Shown here one piece after another: positions 58,202 to 64,000 of a stretch of DNA of 64,000 nucleotides. The notes beneath the pieces are model-generated. The model worked only from the letters and a program-made list of their open reading frames with translations. It was not told where the DNA came from and searched no databases. The stretch is from Priestia iocasae (GTDB lineage Bacteria > Bacillota > Bacilli > Bacillales > Bacillaceae_H), in contig NZ_JAFBFC010000001.1 of the NCBI RefSeq assembly GCF_016909075.1, positions 186,001 through 250,000 of the forward strand. Direction: 5' to 3'. A program made the translations under genes and the position numbers. Each line of letters starts with the position of its first letter. Position 1 is the stretch's first letter.

Positions 58202-60400
58202 ATGGCTAATGAGCAAGTGTTAACAGCGGAACAAGTCGTTGATAATGCAAGAAGATATTTGGTAGGAGAAGATATTGAGTTTGTACAACGTGCTTATGAT
58301 TTTGCAAAGGAAGCACATCGTGAACAATATCGCAAGTCAGGTGAACCGTATATTATTCATCCGATTCAAGTAGCTGGAATTCTAGTTGATTTAGATATGG
58401 ATCCAGAGACAATTGCTGCTGGTTTTTTACATGATGTCGTAGAAGATACAGATGTCACACTTGAAGATATAAAAGCAGCATTTAATGATGAAGTTGCCAT
58501 GTTAGTAGACGGTGTAACAAAGTTAGGGAAAATTAAGTATAAATCAAAAGAAGAGCAGCAAGCAGAGAATCATCGAAAGATGTTTGTCGCAATGGCACAA
58601 GATATGCGTGTTATTTTAATTAAACTTGCTGATCGTCTTCACAATATGAGAACGCTCAAGCATTTACCTCAAGAAAAACAGCGTCGTATTTCAAATGAAA
58701 CCCTAGAAATCTTTGCTCCTTTAGCACATCGTTTAGGGATTTCAAAGATTAAATGGGAGCTTGAAGATACAGCGCTACGTTATTTAAATCCACAACAATA
58801 CTATCGTATTGTTAATTTAATGAAGAAAAAAAGAGCAGAGCGTGAAGAGTACCTAGATGGGGTTATTAATGAGGTTCGTGACAAAGTAAATGAAGTGTCT
58901 ATTAAAGCTGAAATTTCCGGACGTCCTAAGCATATTTATTCAATTTACCGAAAAATGGCTCTACAAAACAAACAGTTTAATGAAATATATGATTTATTAG
59001 CCGTTCGAATTATTGTTAGTAGTATTAAAGACTGTTATGCCGTGTTAGGAATTATTCATACATGTTGGAAACCGATGCCTGGTCGATTTAAAGATTACAT
59101 TGCAATGCCTAAACCGAACATGTATCAATCTCTTCATACAACCGTAATAGGTCCAAAAGGAGATCCACTAGAAGTCCAGATTCGAACAGTCGAAATGCAT
59201 CAAATTGCCGAGTATGGAATTGCTGCACATTGGGCTTATAAAGAAGGAAAAGTAGCAAATGAGCAAGCTTCTTTCGAAGAGAAGTTAACGTGGTTTAGAG
59301 AAATTTTAGAATTCCAGAATGAATCGACGAATGCAGAAGAGTTCATGGAATCTCTTAAATTTGATTTGTTTTCTGATATGGTGTACATCTTTACGCCAAA
59401 AGGAGATGTCATTGAGCTCCCGGCTGGTTCAGTGCCAATTGACTTTTCTTATCGAATTCATTCAGAGATTGGAAACAAAACAATTGGTGCAAAAGTGAAT
59501 GGGAAGATGGTCACGCTTGATTATCGTCTGAAAACAGGTGATATTATTGAAATCTTGACTTCCAAGCATTCGTATGGTCCGAGTCAAGATTGGTTAAAGC
59601 TTGCTCAAACCTCACAAGCTCGAAATAAAATTCGTCAATTCTTTAAGAAGCAAAGAAGAGAAGAGAACATTGAAAAAGGTAGAGAATTAGTAGAAAAGGA
59701 AATTCGAAACCTAGAGTTTGATCTAAAAGAAGTATTAGTGTCTGATAATATTAAGCGTGTAGCGGAGAAATTTAATTTTTCTCATGAAGATGACATGTAT
59801 GCGGCTGTTGGGTATAACGGGATTACTGCAGCGCAAGTCGCGAACCGTTTAACCGAAAAATGGCGTAAAAAACGTGATCAAGAACAACAAGAAGTCACTC
59901 TTCAAGAGATTACACGCGAACCAAAGCGTATGGGTCCAAGTAAGCGTCGAGATTCCGGTGTAGTGGTCCAAGGTGTTGACAACATGCTCATTCGCTTATC
60001 AAAGTGCTGTAACCCAGTTCCAGGTGATGAAATTGTTGGATTCATTACAAAAGGACGAGGTGTTTCTGTGCATCGTGCAGATTGTACGAATGTGCACACA
60101 GACGAAGCGGAGAATCGTTTAATCCCTGTAGAATGGGAAACGGATATTAATTCAGGCAAGGAATTTAATGTTGAAATTGAAATTTCTGGATTTGATCGTC
60201 GAGGTCTATTGAATGAAGTATTACAAGCAGTCAACGAAACAAAGACTAATATTTCTGCTGTCTCGGGACGTTCCGACCGTAATAAAATGGCGACAATTCA
60301 TATGTCCATTTCAATTCATAATATTAATCATCTTCATAAAGTGGTAGAGCGTATTAAACAAATAAGAGATATTTATTCAGTTCGAAGAATTATGCAATAG
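58202..60400 (+). CDS. relA: Bifunctional (p)ppGpp synthetase/hydrolase Rel
   Basis: 732 residues, the full long Rel protein. The HD hydrolase domain is intact ([10 protein letters not shown] near 77). The synthetase domain has [13 protein letters not shown] and [10 protein letters not shown] near 261. TGS (about 393-452) and the C-terminal ACT domain (about 660-732) follow, with conserved cysteines (KCCNP) in the ZBD region. It makes and breaks the stringent-response alarmone in response to uncharged tRNA on ribosomes. dtd starts 13 bases later. Confidence 0.97.
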   Translation: MANEQVLTAEQVVDNARRYLVGEDIEFVQRAYDFAKEAHREQYRKSGEPYIIHPIQVAGILVDLDMDPETIAAGFLHDVVEDTDVTLEDIKAAFNDEVAMLVDGVTKLGKIKYKSKEEQQAENHRKMFVAMAQDMRVILIKLADRLHNMRTLKHLPQEKQRRISNETLEIFAPLAHRLGISKIKWELEDTALRYLNPQQYYRIVNLMKKKRAEREEYLDGVINEVRDKVNEVSIKAEISGRPKHIYSIYRKMALQNKQFNEIYDLLAVRIIVSSIKDCYAVLGIIHTCWKPMPGRFKDYIAMPKPNMYQSLHTTVIGPKGDPLEVQIRTVEMHQIAEYGIAAHWAYKEGKVANEQASFEEKLTWFREILEFQNESTNAEEFMESLKFDLFSDMVYIFTPKGDVIELPAGSVPIDFSYRIHSEIGNKTIGAKVNGKMVTLDYRLKTGDIIEILTSKHSYGPSQDWLKLAQTSQARNKIRQFFKKQRREENIEKGRELVEKEIRNLEFDLKEVLVSDNIKRVAEKFNFSHEDDMYAAVGYNGITAAQVANRLTEKWRKKRDQEQQEVTLQEITREPKRMGPSKRRDSGVVVQGVDNMLIRLSKCCNPVPGDEIVGFITKGRGVSVHRADCTNVHTDEAENRLIPVEWETDINSGKEFNVEIEISGFDRRGLLNEVLQAVNETKTNISAVSGRSDRNKMATIHMSISIHNINHLHKVVERIKQIRDIYSVRRIMQ

Positions 60401-60413
60401 AGAGGATTTTGTT

Positions 60414-60854
60414 ATGCGAGTCGTAGTGCAGCGAGCAAAAAACGCAAAAGTAACGGTTGATGAGAAAGTAGTCGGTGAAATTGAAAAAGGCGTAATGCTT
60501 CTTGTTGGAGTAACACATAGTGATACAAAAGAAGATGCTGCATATGTTGCTGATAAAATTGCTAACTTGCGAATTTTTGAAGATGAATCGCAAAAAATGA
60601 ATTTATCTTTACTCGACATCAATGGAGAAGTATTATCTGTTTCACAGTTTACGTTGTACGGAGACTGTCGAAAAGGAAGAAGACCAAACTTTATGGATGC
60701 AGCCAAGCCAGATTATGCAAATGACATCTATAACACTTTTAATGAAGCTTTAGCGCAAAAAGGCTTAAAGGTAGAAACAGGCTCATTTGGTGCCATGATG
60801 GATGTTTCATTTACAAATGATGGCCCAGTAACTTTAATTATAGAAAGTAAATAA
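60414..60854 (+). CDS. dtd: D-aminoacyl-tRNA deacylase
   Basis: 146 residues. Catalytic motifs are [11 protein letters not shown] near 77-87 and [10 protein letters not shown] near 135, the Gly-Pro pair that excludes L-amino acids. It removes D-amino acids wrongly loaded on tRNA. The ATG at 60414 follows AGAGAGGA. Co-transcribed with relA as in B. subtilis (yrvI). Confidence 0.96.
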   Translation: MRVVVQRAKNAKVTVDEKVVGEIEKGVMLLVGVTHSDTKEDAAYVADKIANLRIFEDESQKMNLSLLDINGEVLSVSQFTLYGDCRKGRRPNFMDAAKPDYANDIYNTFNEALAQKGLKVETGSFGAMMDVSFTNDGPVTLIIESK

Positions 60855-60861
60855 GTGAGAG

Positions 60862-60897
60862 AATGGACAGCGATGACAATAATCGCTGTCCATTTTT
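60862..60897. terminator. Terminator between dtd and the convergent amidase gene
   Basis: AATGGACAGCGAT (60862-60874) pairs perfectly with ATCGCTGTCCATT (60882-60894) around a 7-nt loop and ends in TTTTT. It serves relA-dtd; the reverse strand lacks a long T run. Confidence 0.88.
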
Positions 60898-60908
60898 GCA
60901 ATACTAGC

Positions 60909-61811
60909 TCATTGAGCAGCGCGTTCAGAAAAGTAAGTAACAAGACCGTTTACGATAGATGTTGTGATGGTATGTTGATAATCTAAAGAGTTAATGTAGG
61001 TCTCCTCGTTAGCGTTACTTAAAAAGCCTAACTCAATTAATGCGCTTGGCCTAGGGTTTTCTCTTAGTACATAATAGTCGCCAAACCGAACTTTTTTGTT
61101 ATGAAGAGACGTTGATGTTACAAGCTCTTTATGGATATGAGAAGCGAGTGATAGATCTTCATGTTCGTTATAATAATAAGTCATAATACCTTCAACTTGA
61201 TCGTTTATCATGCTGTTGTAATGTATGCTTAAAAAGACATTGTTAGCAGAAAGGCGTGATGGCATGGTGCGAGACGAAAGAGAGAGGTAAGAATCGTCTT
61301 GTCGAGTTAAAATGACGCTTGCACCTGCAGCTTTTAATTTTTGTTTCAGTAACAATACAGTTCGAAGTGTTAAATCTTTTTCATATGTTCCTTGAGTGCC
61401 AATTGCTCCTTTATCTTCTCCACCGTGTCCAGCATCTAATACAATCGTTTTATTGTTCAAAATAGTTGATTCATGTGTGAACGCTGGAACAGAGAGAGCC
61501 TCTTTCTGTTGCGGAGAGAAAGGAGAGTTGCTCGTTTCAATAACATGATCACTTGAAATCCAGCCAACGCGTTTTTCAAGTTGAACAGCGTACCATTCTC
61601 CTTGTACATCTAGTACTGAAAAAATCCTGTCTTTCTCGACTTGATTTATAATAGGAAAAGAGAGGCCTGGTCCGTTACGGACATTTAATAAATTAGCTGT
61701 CACAGATACATGAAAAAGGCTGGGCGATTGTTTGTGGTTATAAGACGATGTGAATAAAGAAAGCGCACCAAACATAAAACAGACAGTTAGCTTCATTAAC
61801 CGTTTTTTCAC
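60909..61811 (-). CDS. N-acetylmuramoyl-L-alanine amidase with SH3b domain
   Basis: 300 residues from a GTG at 61811, with AAGGAG upstream. A signal peptide (about 1-25) is followed by one bacterial SH3 domain (about 33-92, NLLNVRNGPGLSFPII) and an Amidase_3 domain (about 120-295). Zinc and catalytic residues appear in VLDAGHGGEDKGAIG, SIHYNS and ALIELGFLSN. It cuts the bond between muramic acid and the stem peptide. The B. subtilis neighbour in this place is YrvJ, which has more SH3 repeats, so this is a shorter form. Confidence 0.92.
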   Translation of the reverse strand: MKKRLMKLTVCFMFGALSLFTSSYNHKQSPSLFHVSVTANLLNVRNGPGLSFPIINQVEKDRIFSVLDVQGEWYAVQLEKRVGWISSDHVIETSNSPFSPQQKEALSVPAFTHESTILNNKTIVLDAGHGGEDKGAIGTQGTYEKDLTLRTVLLLKQKLKAAGASVILTRQDDSYLSLSSRTMPSRLSANNVFLSIHYNSMINDQVEGIMTYYYNEHEDLSLASHIHKELVTSTSLHNKKVRFGDYYVLRENPRPSALIELGFLSNANEETYINSLDYQHTITTSIVNGLVTYFSERAAQ

Positions 61812-61972
61812 TGCTATGAAATCTCCTTGTCGGAAAAATGGATTACGTCCTAGTATTCTCTATCAAATAAAAAATTCCTTTTAAAGTGAAAAATTGAATG
61901 AAAAGTGGGCATGATATGTAGCATATGCACCAATGGGTTCGACACTTTAACATAAGAAAGAAGGAATTTTGA

Positions 61973-62149
61973 ATGAAATTTAGTGAAAAAGGTGAGCATT
62001 CATATCGACAAGGAAATCAATTATTCGGTGTGAATTTTCACGATTTTGTTGAAAAAGAAACAGAAGCATCATCAGTTGAGTTAGCGTCAGAGTTCGGCCT
62101 TACCTTGCGAGATGTACAAAAATTACGAAAGCATTTAAATCGTTCCTAA
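61973..62149 (+). CDS. yrzK: YrzK-like small protein
   Basis: 58 residues (MKFSEKGEHSYRQGNQL..., ending LRKHLNRS), too short for standard gene cut-offs. AAGAAGGAA precedes the ATG by six bases. The C-terminal part VELASEFGLTLRDVQKL looks like a helix-turn-helix of sigma-70 region 4 type. In B. subtilis yrzK lies at the same place, between yrvJ and hisS. Function is not known to me; a DNA- or RNA polymerase-binding role is inferred from the helix pattern. Confidence 0.72.
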   Translation: MKFSEKGEHSYRQGNQLFGVNFHDFVEKETEASSVELASEFGLTLRDVQKLRKHLNRS

Positions 62150-62162
62150 TAATGAAAGGTGC

Positions 62163-62191
62163 TTGACAACGACGCTTTTCATTCGTAATAT
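62163..62191 (+). promoter_or_regulatory. Sigma-A promoter of hisS-aspS
   Basis: A perfect TTGACA (62163-62168) and TAATAT (62186-62191) are 17 bases apart. Transcription would start near 62198 at the T-box leader. Confidence 0.8.
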
Positions 62192-62197
62192 AGTAGA

Positions 62198-62530
62198 CAA
62201 TTGATTGCTACAATTTTGTTTATAAAGACCTGTTAAACGGTCAAACTAATAGATACATATTTATATCAAGAGAGCCTTTGAAGGAGAAAAGTAGGTAAGA
62301 ATACACATGCAAAGAGAAGAAGTGCCCTAGGCTGAAAGCATTTCTACATGATGACTTAGCGAAAGAACACTCTGGAGGTTTCACTCTGAAACGATTTTTC
62401 TTAGTAGGAGATGAACGTTTTCGTACGTTAACGAATTGAGTGGAAGCACGTGTTTTTGTGCTTCAATTAGGGTGGTACCACGAGAAAACTCTCGTCCCTA
62501 CGTTTTGTAGGGGTGGGAGTTTTTTTGTTT
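62198..62530 (+). ncRNA. T-box leader of hisS-aspS
   Basis: The T-box core AGGGTGGTACCACG is at 62469-62482. Stem I is visible from about 62284: AGAAGTGC pairs with GCATTTCT at the tip, TAAG with CTTA and CATG with CATG around an internal loop. Hairpins GTTTCA/TGAAAC (62378-62392) and GAAGCAC/GTGCTTC (62443-62464, stem III) follow. The right side of the specifier loop reads GATGAC, so an Asp codon (GAC or GAT) is the best hand-folded specifier; CAT (His) lies one step further in the stem. AGGG of the T-box can pair with CCCT (62496-62499) as antiterminator. The leader fills the gap of about 450 bases before hisS. Confidence 0.9.
62488..62527 (+). terminator. T-box terminator
   Basis: ACTCTCGTCCCTAC (62488-62501) pairs with GTAGGGGTGGGAGT (62507-62520), with three G-T pairs, then seven T residues. 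It competes with the antiterminator formed by the T-box sequence. Confidence 0.93.
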
Positions 62531-62601
62531 GCTCAAAAACGTTTGTCTAATCTGCTCATTGATAAAATATAAACTCGTTACATTGGAGGAAGAGAAGGAT
62601 T

Positions 62602-63873
62602 ATGTCAGTTCAAATACCAAGAGGAACACAAGATATCTTACCGGGAACGGTAGAATATTGGCAGTTTGTTGAACAAAAAGCACGTGAAATTTGCCGTGCG
62701 TTTAATTATCAAGAAATTCGTACACCTATTTTTGAACATACAGAGTTATTTCAACGAGGTGTAGGTGAGACAACCGATGTGGTTCAAAAAGAAATGTATA
62801 CATTTGAAGATCGTGGTGGCCGTAGCCTAACACTTCGACCAGAAGGAACAGCAGCCGTTACACGTTCATATGTGACTCATAAAATGCACGGAGAAGCGAA
62901 TCAACCAACGAAGCTATTTTACATTGGACCTATGTTTCGTTATGAGCGCCCACAGGCTGGTCGCTTTCGCCAGTTTGTACAATTTGGTGTAGAAGCATTG
63001 GGAAGTAACGACCCAGCAATTGACGCAGAGGTTCTTGCTTTATTAATGCAGTACTATCAATCACTTGGATTGAAAAAGTTAAAGCTGGTTATTAACAGTT
63101 TAGGCGATACGGAAAGTCGTCAAGCTCATCGTCAAGCTTTAATCGATCACTTTTCTCCACGTATAAATGAATTTTGTTCAGATTGTCAAAGTCGCCTTGA
63201 AAAAAATCCACTTCGCATTTTAGATTGTAAAAAAGATCGTGACCATGAACTAATGGCGACAGCACCATCTATTCTTGAGTATTTAAATGATTATTCAAAA
63301 GAGTACTTTGAAAAAGTTCAACAATACTTAAAGGATTTAGACATTGAATTTGTAGTCGACCCTAACTTGGTACGTGGTCTTGATTATTATAATCACACAG
63401 CTTTTGAATTAATGAGTGAAGCAGAAGGATTTGGTGCGATTACAACACTTTGTGGTGGAGGTCGTTATAACGGACTTGTGCAAAGCATCGGCGGACCAGA
63501 AACACCTGGAATTGGATTTGCTCTAAGTATTGAACGTTTATTATCTGCATTAGCAGCAGAAGGAATTGAGCTTCCTGTTTCAAAAGGTGTGGATTGCTAT
63601 GTTGTGACACTTGGAGATGCAGCAAAAGATAAATCAGTCTCAATTGTAAATACATTACGTGCAGCTGGATTCGTAGCTGAAAAAGACTATCAAGATAAAA
63701 AGGTAAAAGCTCAATTTAAAGCAGCGGACCGTCATGAAGCAAAATATGTCATTGTACTAGGTGATGACGAACTTCAAAAGAATATTGTAAACGTAAAAGA
63801 TATGCAATCTGGTGAACAAGTAGAAGTATCCATTGATTCATTAGTGCAACATTTAAAAGAATTACAAGCTTAA
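62602..63873 (+). CDS. hisS: Histidyl-tRNA synthetase
   Basis: 423 residues; TGGAGGAAGAGAAGG precedes the ATG. Class II motif 1 lies near 45-65, motif 2 in [14 protein letters not shown] near 112, the histidine motifs [13 protein letters not shown] near 257 and GGGRYNGL near 289, and motif 3 in GFALSIERL near 308. A C-terminal anticodon-binding domain (about 330-420) follows. It loads tRNA-His. First gene of the T-box-controlled hisS-aspS operon; aspS starts 13 bases later. Confidence 0.98.
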   Translation: MSVQIPRGTQDILPGTVEYWQFVEQKAREICRAFNYQEIRTPIFEHTELFQRGVGETTDVVQKEMYTFEDRGGRSLTLRPEGTAAVTRSYVTHKMHGEANQPTKLFYIGPMFRYERPQAGRFRQFVQFGVEALGSNDPAIDAEVLALLMQYYQSLGLKKLKLVINSLGDTESRQAHRQALIDHFSPRINEFCSDCQSRLEKNPLRILDCKKDRDHELMATAPSILEYLNDYSKEYFEKVQQYLKDLDIEFVVDPNLVRGLDYYNHTAFELMSEAEGFGAITTLCGGGRYNGLVQSIGGPETPGIGFALSIERLLSALAAEGIELPVSKGVDCYVVTLGDAAKDKSVSIVNTLRAAGFVAEKDYQDKKVKAQFKAADRHEAKYVIVLGDDELQKNIVNVKDMQSGEQVEVSIDSLVQHLKELQA

Positions 63874-63885
63874 GGGGGAGCAAAC

Positions 63886-64000
63886 ATGTTAGAAAGATCC
63901 TATTTTTGTGGTGAAGTAACAGAGAAGGCAATTGGTGAAACAGTTAACTTGAAAGGCTGGGTTCAAAAGCGTCGTGATTTAGGTGGACTTATTTTCATTG
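63886..64000 (+). CDS. aspS: Aspartyl-tRNA synthetase, N-terminal end (partial)
   Basis: Only 38 codons are in the window. The ATG at 63886 follows AAGGGGGAG. The start [18 protein letters not shown], then [15 protein letters not shown], is the OB-fold anticodon-binding domain of bacterial AspS. The gene continues past the window end. It is co-transcribed with hisS under the T-box. Confidence 0.92.
   Translation, partial: MLERSYFCGEVTEKAIGETVNLKGWVQKRRDLGGLIFI

Overview
This is chromosomal DNA from a low-GC, endospore-forming Firmicute of the family Bacillaceae. Its gene order follows the Bacillus subtilis chromosome from folC to hisS/aspS, with sporulation genes spread throughout (spoIIB, spoIVFA/FB, spo0B, safA, a CoxA-like lipoprotein, bofC, spoVB). 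It is not B. subtilis itself. It carries an RNase E/G, a cation-efflux gene and a large type IV pilus cluster that I do not expect at these places in B. subtilis. The species cannot be fixed from the sequence alone. No insertion sequence, prophage, CRISPR array, rRNA or tRNA gene is visible.

Bases 1-19.5 kb are the accessory part. After the end of folC come a secreted VWA/Big2 protein and, convergent to it, three prepilin-like genes (PilV-, PilW/PulJ- and PilX-like, the last with a long beta-rich ectodomain). Then follows a forward run: an acidic membrane protein, a PRC-barrel protein, a VanW-like protein, pilB, pilT, pilC, a major pilin behind a 180-nt structured leader, pilD/comC, pilM, pilN, pilO and a second pilin. 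spoIIB closes the block. In B. subtilis only comC lies between folC and spoIIB, so the pilus locus sits at, or has been reduced to, the comC site.

From 19.7 to 30 kb is the shape/division/sporulation block: maf, radC, mreBCD, minCD, spoIVFA-spoIVFB (behind a sigma-E-like promoter), RNase G, and rplU-prp-rpmA with an L21-type leader. From 30 to 39 kb are spo0B-obg, pheB-pheA, and the divergent NAD genes nifS-niaR and nadB-nadC-nadA, with two candidate NiaR operators over the nadB promoter. From 39 to 49 kb are safA with an overlapping CotS-like kinase gene, the CoxA-like lipoprotein, bofC, ruvAB, queA-tgt-yajC and membrane proteins. From 49 to 64 kb are spoVB, comN, secDF, a CDF transporter, recJ-apt, relA-dtd, an amidase, yrzK and the T-box-controlled hisS-aspS operon, which is cut by the window end.

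The least explained material is in the pilus region: the leader RNA with mutually exclusive pairings in front of the major pilin, the VWA protein beside the minor pilins, the beta-helix-like PilX fusion, and the acidic FimV-like protein. A small family of dispersed intergenic hairpins sharing a core (CTTGCCTAT...ATAGGCAAG) and a 41-codon reading frame opposite coxA-bofC also deserve attention.
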